Notes under the pieces: generated by a model
Database searches by the model: none
Seen by the model: only the letters and a program-made list of their open reading frames with translations
Told to the model about the DNA's origin: nothing
Made by a program: the position numbers and the translations under genes
Shown here: in pieces, positions 8,486 through 16,362 of the stretch
Layout: each line of letters opens with the position of its first letter
Position numbering within the stretch: position 1 is the first letter of the stretch
Origin: JAJDIA01 sp031555505
GTDB taxonomy: Bacteria; Bacteroidota; Bacteroidia; Bacteroidales; Tannerellaceae
Assembly (NCBI GenBank): GCA_031555505.1
Contig: JAVBUH010000005.1
Location: 1 to 64,000, forward strand
DNA: 64,000 bases
Reading direction: 5' to 3'

Positions 8486-9274
8486 ATGTTACCGCATCCG
8501 TTTACCGAATCTATACTCAGTAAAGCCACCGGTTCCGCACTTGTGGCAGTGGCAGTGGCCATACAATGGGGATTGCTTGTATTGTACAGTGGCGCCCATC
8601 CGTGGGCATCCCTGGCCGACAGTACCCTGAGTGTCGCCTTGCTGGCTGCCGCCGGATATGTGGCGTGGTATGCGCTGCACTTTATCTGGATATGGCAGGT
8701 GCATGCCCTGTTGACCTTCCTGGTCCAGTGTGTCTGCCTGGGTGTAAGTTTCCTGCTGCTTACGCTTATCGGCGCCATTGACACCGAAGTGTTTCTCAGC
8801 AGCCTGCCGCTCCGGTTCCTGTTCGGGACCCTCGCCTGGGTAATCTTGCTGCAATGGTACTGGATGCTGCAGAAGACCGACCGGATGGAGACCGAACAGG
8901 TGGAAAGAGCCATGGAAGCTGAAATGGCCTCTGCGGGAACGAATGAACGCCTCGACCGGATATCCGTCAAGGACGGCGCCCGTATTCACATCGTACATCT
9001 TGACGACCTGTACTGTCTCCAGGCCAGCGGCGACTATGTGATGCTCTGTACCCCGACAGGCCAATACATCAAGGAAAAAACGATGAAGTACTTCGAGACC
9101 AACCTCCCGCCTACGTTCGTTCGCATCCACCGCTCGGCGATTGTCAATACGGAGTATATCCAGCGTGTCGAGCTCTTTGGCAAGGAAACTTATCAGGTGC
9201 GGCTCAAAAACGGACAAAGCCTGCGTGCCAGTAGCGCCGGTTATAAGCTGCTGAAAGAGCGCCTGGCATTGTGA
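8486..9274 (+). CDS. Membrane-bound LytTR-family transcription regulator
   Basis: 262 residues. The N-terminus has four hydrophobic helices (about residues 10-135) with a short linker rich in Glu and Met. The C-terminal 100 residues are a LytTR DNA-binding domain: RISVKDGARIHIVHLDDLYCLQASGDYV, then FVRIHRSAIVNTEYIQRVE and LKNGQSLRASSAGYKLLKERL. There is no phospho-acceptor receiver domain, so it probably senses a membrane signal directly or through the two LiaF-like partners upstream. It is the last gene of the three-gene unit. The target is unknown; autoregulation is plausible but not shown. Confidence 0.85.
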   Translation: MLPHPFTESILSKATGSALVAVAVAIQWGLLVLYSGAHPWASLADSTLSVALLAAAGYVAWYALHFIWIWQVHALLTFLVQCVCLGVSFLLLTLIGAIDTEVFLSSLPLRFLFGTLAWVILLQWYWMLQKTDRMETEQVERAMEAEMASAGTNERLDRISVKDGARIHIVHLDDLYCLQASGDYVMLCTPTGQYIKEKTMKYFETNLPPTFVRIHRSAIVNTEYIQRVELFGKETYQVRLKNGQSLRASSAGYKLLKERLAL

Positions 9275-9383
9275 TTACCGTTAATTTTAGCTTATTTTGA
9301 TTGAAATCTATATAAATATATGTTATGTAACACTTTTTGGCTTCTTTAGGTGTGTTGCTTAACATCTTTTGGCCGAAAAAGAC

Positions 9384-9414
9384 TTGACAAGTCGTTGTTT
9401 AGGGCTTATCTTTG
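9384..9414 (+). promoter_or_regulatory. strong promoter of a candidate small RNA
   Basis: TTGACA begins at 9384 and TATCTTTG (TAnnTTTG) is at 9407-9414, with 20 bases between the TTG and the TA. It is one of the best matches to the Bacteroidetes vegetative promoter in the window, but no coding frame follows it on this strand for more than 4 kb. Confidence 0.75.
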
Positions 9415-9419
9415 CACTG

Positions 9420-9500
9420 TGGTTTTTTCATAATAGTATTAGATTTAAGGTTAACAAAGTTTGATTAGGGGTTGTCGTGATGACAGCCTTTAATTTTTTT
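9420..9500 (+). ncRNA. candidate small RNA of about 80 nt
   Basis: The predicted transcript begins 5-8 bases after the -7 box, runs through an AT-rich region (9421-9467) without a plausible start codon and frame, and ends in a terminator hairpin at 9470-9488 followed by T-rich 9489-9500. A second G-rich/CT-rich hairpin with TTTTTT follows at 9501-9534. No family can be named from memory with confidence. It could instead be a leader or attenuator whose gene has been lost. Confidence 0.5.
9470..9500 (+). terminator. terminator of the candidate small RNA
   Basis: The stem GGTTGTC / GACAGCC (one G-U pair) has a 5-nt loop GTGAT and is followed by TTTAATTTTTTT. A backup hairpin (AGGGAGGAG / TTCTTCCCT then TTTTTT) occupies 9501-9534. 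Confidence 0.75.
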
Positions 9501-9552
9501 AGGGAGGAGGGAGGAGGCTATTCTTCCCTTTTTTGTTGCGCAAGCATTCCCT

Positions 9553-9589
9553 GGATCAACCCCTACACTTGTGGTGTGGCAATCGTTTC
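9553..9589 (+). repeat. 37-bp dispersed word, copy 1
   Basis: The stretch beginning ggatcaacccctacacttg recurs at 38649-38685 with two differences over 37 bases. Both copies lie in gene-free regions that also hold a 22-bp palindrome array downstream. On the minus strand both read I-A-T-P-Q-V, so a decayed coding relic is possible. Confidence 0.75.
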
Positions 9590-9657
9590 AAATCTGTCTT
9601 GCTGATAGAAAGCCGTCCGTTCCGCCGGCAGTATCTACGCGCACACCTCATCTGATT

Positions 9658-9739
9658 GAGGCCTGCGCCTCTACCTGGTCGAGGTGCAGGCCTCAGGGGT
9701 TGTGAGGCGCAGGCCTTGCAAAGGTGAGGCGCAGGCCTC
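9658..9739. repeat. palindrome array A: four GAGGC-4-GCCTC units, period 22-23 bp
   Basis: Units start at 9658, 9681, 9704 and 9726. The first reads GAGGCCTGCGCCTC and the other three the opposite orientation, GAGG(C/T)GCAGGCCT(C/T). Each has 5-bp arms about a 4-nt core. Spacers of 8-9 bases are unrelated to one another. The spacing matches that of arrays B and C elsewhere in the window although the palindrome itself differs. Confidence 0.85.
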
Positions 9740-9981
9740 GTTTGAGCAAGTCCGGCATCTGGTCATTTCAACGGCAGGAACAGCGCTAAAACCCACCTTG
9801 CAGTGAGCATCCATCTGCTAAGACCTCTTACACGAAAATTGCTTTCACCCTGTCACACTCAATCCCTGTCTGCAAGCGGCCGTGAAAGGTGACAACAAAA
9901 AAAAGAAAAGTAGCTGTAGAGGAGACAATAGGCTATTTCTTCACAAACAATACCCCCTCATATCTTCAGGTTGGGTTGATT

Positions 9982-10041
9982 CCAAGCATTCCCGGTTTCT
10001 CTTCTGAATCACCAAGCATTCCCGGTTTCTCTTCTGAATCA
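9982..10041. repeat. 30-bp perfect tandem duplication
   Basis: Two identical 30-base units, 9982-10011 and 10012-10041, begin ccaagcattcccggtttctc. The word caagcattccc also occurs at 9541-9551. Confidence 0.95.
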
Positions 10042-10060
10042 GCAACTATCTTTAGGAAAT

Positions 10061-10095
10061 AATAAAGGCACCTCCCGTACGGACGCGCCTTTATT
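10061..10095. terminator. bidirectional-looking hairpin AATAAAGGC / GCCTTTATT
   Basis: A 9-bp perfect stem (10061-10069 with 10087-10095) is placed where the minus-strand transcripts of the FKBP/crystallin region would end. Confidence 0.6.
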
Positions 10096-10100
10096 ATATC

Positions 10101-10175
10101 ATAGCAGATTATTGGGTGATGATTCCCGTTATTTCCGCTTCATACTCCAATAAAGTAACCAAGGAGTCCAGACTA
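10101..10175 (-). pseudogene. C-terminal remnant of an FKBP-type isomerase
   Basis: On the minus strand this stretch reads as an FKBP tail ending LLEYEAEITGIITQ-stop. It matches the STLKYELEIVEIL-stop end of the intact FKBP gene at 11016-11534. No upstream part remains: the crystallin-like frame begins to end only 13 bases further on. This suggests a second FKBP gene that was overwritten, or 3' end capture. It is short, so confidence is moderate. Confidence 0.5.
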
Positions 10176-10187
10176 TTGTTAATGTAT

Positions 10188-10879
10188 TTAATATTTTGGA
10201 TTAGGATGCATTCCTGGAGCATGGCCTTTCCAATATAAAATGAATGATGTTATTCTATCATTCCAATTACCACTCCCACAAGGAATAGTTTTCAGATTGC
10301 TCTGATAACCTACATAGGTTCCCGTCGGTTGCAGCATTGGTGGCCTAATGTTCAGCAAAACAAGTGATCTTCCACTATAGTTGTCATTTTCCCATGCTTC
10401 AAATACGATCTGATCAACATAACTGTTTGGTATATTTTGCTTTATAGAAGAAATTTTATCGTTGAAATCATAATTTGTTTTAAGATGTGGTATTGCCACA
10501 TAATCGGTTCCAGGGTACTCAAGGTTCCATCCGTAATTTCTGTCTTTGAAGTTTGTATCATCATATATATGGACATTTCCAATCGAAAATTCATTAACTA
10601 ATATAGCTTTAGTGGCCAAATTGTTATCACTTGCTTTAATTTCCTTTACATTAATCATGGGTAATTTGCATTCTGTTTTCATAGTATAGCTGTCTGCAAA
10701 GTATTCGATAACTCCATCTTCTCTTATGAATAGGTTTTCCCCATGTAAATAAACTGAGAAGTAAAAGAGGTATTCTCGCTGCTTTCTATGTCTTGAATTG
10801 GACTTAACATCTCATTTTGGCAAGAAGTATATCCAACAAGGATCGATAATAGGCTTAAAAATCTTAATAAATTTCTCAT
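10188..10879 (-). pseudogene. Frameshifted lipoprotein with two beta-gamma-crystallin motifs
   Basis: The 5' part (10879 to 10724) encodes a lipoprotein signal MRNLLRFLSLLSILVGYTSC and about 30 further residues, ending at TAA just after YMGKTYS. The 3' part in another frame continues without a stop from GENLFIREDGVIEYFADSYT into a 164-residue segment open to 10188. That segment has two Greek-key repeats with the calcium-binding pattern (N/D)(N/D)xx(S/T)S: FNDKISSI and WNDRITSF, plus the aromatic WNLEYPG and NYSGRS strands. One extra base in the G4A4 run near 10737-10744 restores a single frame. The intact product would be a surface or periplasmic calcium-binding lipoprotein of about 230 residues. 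It may be a pseudogene, a slippage switch or a sequencing error. The region is more AT-rich than its neighbours. Confidence 0.7.
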
Positions 10880-11015
10880 GATGCAATAATTTAAGTTTGA
10901 CAATATTGCAAACATATAAAAATCTGATTATAATGTAGCAAACATGGGTGTTTATTTATTTATTTATTTTTAACAAAACAATTGCAGATAAAGTGTTATG
11001 GTTATAATAATTCTC

Positions 11016-11534
11016 TTATAGAATCTCCACTATTTCCAGTTCATACTTCAATGTAGAGTAGCCAGGGATTAACATGACTTTGTTTGCAATGTATCCGGTT
11101 GCTCCATAACTTAACTGATACGGAATCCATATTTCCCATCGGTCGCCAACATGCATATACTGTAGTGCAGTAGCCATTCCTTGAGAAATATCACTTCCAT
11201 TGACACTGATGGTGGCAGGGTTTTGGTATGGTGGTTCATATTCTTTAAATACCTCACCATCTACTAATATTCCAGTATAATATACCTTGACCGTACTTGT
11301 ATAATAAACCTGTTTTGTCCCTTCGCCTTCTTTCAGTACCTTGTAATAGACAGATCCATTGTTGCCAAGGGATTTAAGTTCCTTGTATTCGGGGTTGTTG
11401 GCAATGGCTTCGAAGGCATCGTCGTTTTGCTGTTTCCAGGCTTCGTCAACCACGGGATCATCGTCGTCGCCGCAGGCGGTGAAGGCCAGCGAGCAGCAGA
11501 GCATCATCAGCAGGATGTACCAATACTTCTTCAT
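11016..11534 (-). CDS. FKBP-type peptidyl-prolyl isomerase lipoprotein
   Basis: 172 residues with a lipoprotein signal ending LAFTAC (Cys about 21) followed by the Asp-rich GDDDD sorting-neutral stretch. The C-terminal half is an FKBP domain: VKVYYTGILVDGEVF, then GMATALQYMHVGDRWEIWIPYQLSYGATG and the final strand LKYELEIVEIL. It should catalyse proline cis-trans isomerisation or act as a chaperone in the periplasm or at the outer membrane. The start lies 4 bases after the glyS stop, so it is co-transcribed with glyS. The usual GYG of the active loop is altered to SYGATG, as in many Bacteroidetes lipoprotein FKBPs. Confidence 0.88.
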   Translation of the reverse strand: MKKYWYILLMMLCCSLAFTACGDDDDPVVDEAWKQQNDDAFEAIANNPEYKELKSLGNNGSVYYKVLKEGEGTKQVYYTSTVKVYYTGILVDGEVFKEYEPPYQNPATISVNGSDISQGMATALQYMHVGDRWEIWIPYQLSYGATGYIANKVMLIPGYSTLKYELEIVEIL

Positions 11535-11538
11535 CTTG

Positions 11539-13083
11539 TTATTCGATTATTTGTTTGAGGAGATTCTTCATACTTACCTTTTCGGCAATGATATCGTAGA
11601 GTTGGCTGATCGCCACGCGTTCCTGCTCCATGGTGTCGCGGAAACGGATGGTGACGCAGTTGTCGTTCAGTGTCTCGTGGTCTACGGTGATGCAATATGG
11701 GGTACCGATGGCATCCTGGCGGCGGTAACGTTTACCGATAGAGTCTTTTTCGTCGTACTGGCAACGGAAGTCGAAGCGCAGCATGTTTACGATCTCTTCC
11801 GCCTTTTCGGGCAGACCATCTTTCTTTACCAGCGGCAGCACGGCCAGCTTGATAGGCGCCAAGGCTGCGGGCAACTTCAATACTACACGTGTTTCGCCGC
11901 CTTCCAGTGTTTCTTCGCAGTACGAACCGGCCAGGATGCTGAGGAAGCAACGGTCTACACCGATGGAAGTCTCGATCACATACGGGGTGTACGACTGGTT
12001 CAGTTCAGGGTCGAAATACTGGAGCTTCTTGCCGGAGAACTTCTCGTGCTGCGAGAGGTCAAAGTCGGTACGGCTGTGGATGCCTTCCACTTCCTTGAAG
12101 CCGAACGGCATCTCGAATTCGATGTCGGTAGCGGCGTTGGCATAGTGAGCCAGCTTTTCGTGGTCGTGATAGCGGTATTTGGCATCGCCCAGCCCCATCG
12201 CTTTGTGCCATTTGAGGCGGGCGGCTTTCCATTGGTTGAACCATTCCATCTCTTCGCCCGGACGCACAAAGAACTGCATTTCCATCTGTTCGAACTCGCG
12301 CATGCGGAAGATGAACTGGCGGGCAACGATCTCGTTGCGGAAAGCCTTACCGATCTGTGCGATACCGAACGGTATCTTCATGCGGCCGGTCTTCTGTACG
12401 TTGAGGAAGTTTACAAAGATACCCTGTGCCGTTTCGGGGCGGAGGTAGATCTTGGTGGCACCGTCGGCCGTCGATCCCATTTCGGTGGCGAACATGAGGT
12501 TGAACTGGCGTACTTCCGTCCAGTTGCGTGTGCCCGAGATAGGACAGGCAATCTCACAGTCGATGATGATCTGGCGCAGATCGTCCAGGTTGGAATCGTT
12601 CAGCGCCTGTGCAAAGCGGGTATGGATTTCGTCCCACTTGGCCTGGTATTCCAGTACGCGGCCGTTGGTGGCGCGGAACTGGGCTTCGTCAAAAGCGTCG
12701 CCAAAGCGTTTGGCGGCTTTTTCCACTTCTTTGTTTATCTTTTCTTCGATCTTGGCCAGATGGTCTTCAATGAGCACATCGGCGCGATAGCGTTTTTTGG
12801 AGTCTTTGTTGTCGATCAACGGGTCGTTGAATGCATCCACATGGCCGGAAGCTTTCCAGATAGTCGGGTGCATGAAGATAGCCGAATCGATACCTACCAC
12901 GTTGGCATGCAACAGCGTCATGCTGTCCCACCAGTACTTTTTAAGGTTGTTCTTCAGTTCTACTCCATATTGCCCATAGTCGTACACTGCACCCAATCCA
13001 TCATAAATTTCCGACGAGGGAAATACAAATCCATACTCCTTGCAGTGCGAGACCAGCTTCTTAAATACATCTTCCTGTGCCAT
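11539..13083 (-). CDS. glyS: Glycine--tRNA ligase (single-chain, class II)
   Basis: 514 residues of the dimeric archaeal/eukaryotic-type glycyl-tRNA synthetase (GlyQS type) used by Bacteroidetes. Motifs include the N-terminal FVFPSSEIYDGLGAVYDYGQYG for glycine and fold recognition, the class II motif 2 region GIAQIGKAFRNEI, motif 3-like IETSIGVDRCFLSIL and the anticodon-binding C-terminus starting PIKLAVLPLV. The length is normal. It charges tRNA-Gly in the cytoplasm. The FKBP gene follows after 4 bases. A very long open frame on the opposite strand is a codon-bias shadow. Confidence 0.95.
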   Translation of the reverse strand: MAQEDVFKKLVSHCKEYGFVFPSSEIYDGLGAVYDYGQYGVELKNNLKKYWWDSMTLLHANVVGIDSAIFMHPTIWKASGHVDAFNDPLIDNKDSKKRYRADVLIEDHLAKIEEKINKEVEKAAKRFGDAFDEAQFRATNGRVLEYQAKWDEIHTRFAQALNDSNLDDLRQIIIDCEIACPISGTRNWTEVRQFNLMFATEMGSTADGATKIYLRPETAQGIFVNFLNVQKTGRMKIPFGIAQIGKAFRNEIVARQFIFRMREFEQMEMQFFVRPGEEMEWFNQWKAARLKWHKAMGLGDAKYRYHDHEKLAHYANAATDIEFEMPFGFKEVEGIHSRTDFDLSQHEKFSGKKLQYFDPELNQSYTPYVIETSIGVDRCFLSILAGSYCEETLEGGETRVVLKLPAALAPIKLAVLPLVKKDGLPEKAEEIVNMLRFDFRCQYDEKDSIGKRYRRQDAIGTPYCITVDHETLNDNCVTIRFRDTMEQERVAISQLYDIIAEKVSMKNLLKQIIE

Positions 13084-13186
13084 ACAGTTACCTTATTTTA
13101 TAGATCAAATCATTTATAGAAGATGCAAAGTAAATGATTTTTTCGGTAACCAATTGGTAAAATGCCTCACTTTCTGTGAATAAGCG

Positions 13187-14290
13187 TTAGAATTTGAATT
13201 TAAGTCGTAACTGTACCGGTTGCAGGGGTTTGGGACGGTCGTCGTCAGCATGGCTGATGTAGAATCCCAGGAGGCGGATCTTTTTCTGTGAGGTATCTAC
13301 CAATTTGAGCATCTCCCGGGCGGTATCCCAGAAAAGGTTGAAGTCGGTAACAGGATCGGGGAGTGTGCGGCTACGGGTGATAATCTCGAAGTCGGCATAC
13401 TTTACCTTAAGTGTCACTGTCCGTCCACGGAACTGGCCTTCTTCCATGCGCTCCCACACCCGTCGGGCGATATGATAACCTTCAATGTTGAGCTTGGTAG
13501 AGGCTTCGAGGTCTATGTCGAAGGTGTTTTCGGCACCGACAGACTTGCGGATGTGATTCGGGTTGACCGGTCGTTCGTCGATGGCGCGGGCGTTGAGGTA
13601 GTAGGCATGGCCTACTTTGCCGAAGAGGCGTACGAGGTCGGCTTCGGTCCGGTTTTTCAGATCGGCTCCGGTATGGATGCCGAGGCCATGCATCTTTTCG
13701 GCTGTCACTTTCCCTACGCCGAAGAAGCGTTCAATTTCCAGCTTCTCTACAAACGCTTCGGCGTCTTTAGGCAGGATGGTGAAGAGACCGTCCGGCTTGT
13801 TGTAATCCGATGCGATCTTGGCCAGAAACTTGTTGAATGATACGCCGGCCGAAGCCGTCAACCCCGTCACCTCCCGTATCCGCTGTTTAATCTCGCGGGC
13901 GATGAAGATGGCCGACGATTGCTGTTTGTGGTTGAACGTCACATCCAGGAAAGCCTCATCCAACGACAGTGGCTCTACCAGATCGGTATATTCGAGGAAG
14001 AGTTGCATGATCTGGTCGCTCACCTCATGGTACACTTCAAACCGTGGCGGGGCGAAGATCAGGTGCGGACAACGCTTCAATGCCATCGTAGACGGCATGG
14101 CCGAGCGTACCCCGTACCGCCGCGCCTCGTAGCTGGCAGCCGACACCACTCCCCGTGCCTCGGGATACCCCACGGCTACCGGCTTGCCCCGGTACTCCGG
14201 ATGATCCCGCTGCTCGATCGAGGCATAAAAGGCGTCCATATCGATATGAATGATTTTGCGAACCACGGGACGAAGGTACGAACAATCCAT
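13187..14290 (-). CDS. dinB: DNA polymerase IV (Y-family translesion polymerase)
   Basis: 367 residues with the DinB signatures KIIHIDMDAFYASIEQRD (metal-binding Asp), SLDEAFLDVT (catalytic Asp-Glu), the helix-hairpin-helix FFGVGKVTAEKMHGLGIHTGADL and a little-finger domain. It copies past DNA lesions with low fidelity. ATG 14290 adds eight residues before the conserved core; a GTG at 14266 right before RKIIHID is an alternative start. It is transcribed away from the etf operon. The C-terminus ends KPLQPVQLRLKFKF and may carry the clamp-binding function. Confidence 0.93.
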   Translation of the reverse strand: MDCSYLRPVVRKIIHIDMDAFYASIEQRDHPEYRGKPVAVGYPEARGVVSAASYEARRYGVRSAMPSTMALKRCPHLIFAPPRFEVYHEVSDQIMQLFLEYTDLVEPLSLDEAFLDVTFNHKQQSSAIFIAREIKQRIREVTGLTASAGVSFNKFLAKIASDYNKPDGLFTILPKDAEAFVEKLEIERFFGVGKVTAEKMHGLGIHTGADLKNRTEADLVRLFGKVGHAYYLNARAIDERPVNPNHIRKSVGAENTFDIDLEASTKLNIEGYHIARRVWERMEEGQFRGRTVTLKVKYADFEIITRSRTLPDPVTDFNLFWDTAREMLKLVDTSQKKIRLLGFYISHADDDRPKPLQPVQLRLKFKF

Positions 14291-14366
14291 CTACAAACCA
14301 CCTATGTTTTCAACTTCCCGTCTGCTCAAAAACACTTAAAGTGTGCATTATCTTGTGTTAAAATCC

Positions 14367-14396
14367 TTTGACATATCGAATGTTTGATTACTTTTG
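14367..14396 (+). promoter_or_regulatory. promoter of the etf operon
   Basis: TTTG at 14367-14370 and TACTTTTG at 14389-14396 have an 18-base spacer. It lies 62 bases upstream of the chosen etfB start. Confidence 0.7.
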
Positions 14397-14457
14397 CAGC
14401 CACTAAATGATAACTTAGGGTACATACTGATTGGTACAATCTAATATATTTATTTAT

Positions 14458-15330
14458 ATGAGTTTAAAAATTATTGTTTTAGCAAAGCAGGTTCCGGACA
14501 CGCGCAACGTGGGGAAAGATGCGATGAAAGCAGACGGTACGGTAAACCGCGCCGCCCTTCCCGCCATCTTCAACCCGGAAGACCTGAATGCGTTGGAACA
14601 GGCCTTGCGCCTGAAAGACGCGCATCCCGGAACAACGGTAACGTTGCTCACCATGGGTCCGGGACGTGCTGCCGAAATCATCCGTGAGGGTCTTTACCGC
14701 GGAGCCGACGGCGGTTATCTGTTAACCGACCGCGCATTCGCCGGCGCCGATACGTTAGCCACATCGTATGCCATCTCCATGGCTATCCATAAGATCAAGG
14801 ACTACGACCTGATCATCTGCGGACGCCAGGCCATCGATGGCGATACCGCACAGGTAGGCCCGCAGGTAGCCGAAAAACTGGGACTGTCTCAGATTACATA
14901 CGCGGAAGAAATACAGCAGGTAAAAAACGGAAAAGTAACCGTGAAACGCCGCCTCGAACGTGGTGTGGAAATCGTCGAAGGCAAGTTGCCACTGGTGGTG
15001 ACCGTCAACAGCTCGGCTGCCGACTGCCGTCCGCGCAACGCCCGATTCCTCCAGAAATACAAACACGCGAAGACCGTTACCGAAAAACAGGAAGCGGCTT
15101 CAGACTATATGGACCTGCTCGATACCCGTCCCTACCTCAACCTCACGGAATGGAGCGTAGCCGACGTCAACGCCGATACCAAACTCTGCGGCCTCTCCGG
15201 CTCACCCACGAAGGTGAAGAAGATCGAAAACGTGATCTTCCAGGCCAAAGAGAATATGACCCTCGAACCGACCGACGATGCGATCGACGGGTTAATGCGC
15301 GAATTAATTCTGAATCATACCATCGGGTAA
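14458..15330 (+). CDS. etfB: Electron transfer flavoprotein beta subunit
   Basis: About 290 residues. ETF passes electrons between acyl-CoA dehydrogenases and other redox partners, and in anaerobes it can take part in electron bifurcation. The N-terminus MSLKIIVLAKQVPDTRNV and the nucleotide-binding segment LIICGRQAIDGDTAQVGPQVAEKLG (about 120-145) are typical of EtfB, as is the C-terminal docking arm. ATG 14458 is chosen because it begins the conserved core; the nine extra residues of a longer frame have no counterpart. etfA starts 10 bases downstream. Confidence 0.93.
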   Translation: MSLKIIVLAKQVPDTRNVGKDAMKADGTVNRAALPAIFNPEDLNALEQALRLKDAHPGTTVTLLTMGPGRAAEIIREGLYRGADGGYLLTDRAFAGADTLATSYAISMAIHKIKDYDLIICGRQAIDGDTAQVGPQVAEKLGLSQITYAEEIQQVKNGKVTVKRRLERGVEIVEGKLPLVVTVNSSAADCRPRNARFLQKYKHAKTVTEKQEAASDYMDLLDTRPYLNLTEWSVADVNADTKLCGLSGSPTKVKKIENVIFQAKENMTLEPTDDAIDGLMRELILNHTIG

Positions 15331-15340
15331 ATCAAACGAT

Positions 15341-16360
15341 ATGAACAACTTATTTGTATACTGCGAAATAGAAGACGGCATCGTAGCCGATGTCAGTCTG
15401 GAGTTGCTTACCAAAGGACGCAGCCTGGCTGCCACCATCGGTTGTCAGCTGGAAGCTGTAGCCGTAGGCCATCAGTTGGACGGTATCGCTGCCCAGGTAT
15501 TCCCGTACGGGGTAGATGTGCTGCACGTGTTTGACGACAAGCGCCTGTATCCTTATACTTCGCTACCCCACACCTCGGTGATCGTGAAACTGTTTGACGA
15601 AGAAAAACCGCAGATCGCCCTCATGGGCGCCACCAGCATTGGTCGCGACCTTGGTCCACGCGTTTCTTCGGCGCTCGGCAGCGGACTGACGGCCGACTGT
15701 ACCGCGCTTGAGATCGGCGACCACGAAGAAAAGAAAGAAAACAAAACGTATAAAGACCTCCTCTATCAGATCCGCCCGGCCTTCGGTGGTAACATCGTGG
15801 CTACGATCATCAACCCCGACTGCCGTCCGCAGATGGCAACCGTGCGCGAAGGCGTGATGAAGAAAGAAGTGTCTGATCCCTCGCACAAAGGCGAAGTGAA
15901 GAAGTACGACGTAGCGAAGTACATTTCCGACGCCGATTTCGTTGTGGCCGTGATCGACCGCCAGATGGAAAAGAGCAAGACCAACATCAAAGGCTCGCCC
16001 ATTATCGTGGCCGGCGGATACGGCGTAGGCTCGAAGGAAAACTTCCAGTTGCTGCACGACCTGGCTGCCGTGATCGGTGGCGAAGTAGGTGCCTCACGCG
16101 CTGCGGTGGATGCCGGTTACAGCGAACACGATCGCCAGATCGGACAGACCGGTGTAACCGTCCGCCCGAAACTCTATATCGCCTGCGGTATCTCAGGCCA
16201 GATCCAGCACATCGCGGGAATGCAGGAAAGTTCGATCATCATCTCGGTGAACAACGATCCGAATGCTCCCATCAACACGATTGCCGACTACGTGATTACG
16301 GGAACCGTAGAAGAAGTGCTCCCGAAGATGATTAAGTACTACAAAAAGAACACGAAATAA
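15341..16360 (+). CDS. etfA: Electron transfer flavoprotein alpha subunit
   Basis: 339 residues that bind FAD in the C-terminal domain. Visible are GATSIGRDLGPRVSSALGSGLTADC in the middle and the FAD signature GASRAAVDAGY...QIGQTGVTVRPKLYIACGISG...HIAGMQESS...NNDPNAPI near the end. It forms a heterodimer with EtfB. It lies between etfB (10-base gap) and the acyl-CoA dehydrogenase (2-base gap), so translation of the three is probably coupled. Confidence 0.95.
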   Translation: MNNLFVYCEIEDGIVADVSLELLTKGRSLAATIGCQLEAVAVGHQLDGIAAQVFPYGVDVLHVFDDKRLYPYTSLPHTSVIVKLFDEEKPQIALMGATSIGRDLGPRVSSALGSGLTADCTALEIGDHEEKKENKTYKDLLYQIRPAFGGNIVATIINPDCRPQMATVREGVMKKEVSDPSHKGEVKKYDVAKYISDADFVVAVIDRQMEKSKTNIKGSPIIVAGGYGVGSKENFQLLHDLAAVIGGEVGASRAAVDAGYSEHDRQIGQTGVTVRPKLYIACGISGQIQHIAGMQESSIIISVNNDPNAPINTIADYVITGTVEEVLPKMIKYYKKNTK

Positions 16361-16362
16361 CT

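Larger units (their letters stand above)
9590..10060. other. gene-free stretch around array A
   Basis: Apart from array A and the 30-bp tandem duplication, no coding frame with a convincing start or family signature was seen. The base composition resembles decayed sequence. Confidence 0.5.

Noticed and set aside
11359..13119. A 586-codon open frame on the plus strand opposite glyS
   Set aside because: It mirrors the glyS coding frame, has no family signature and arises from codon bias; glyS itself is certain.
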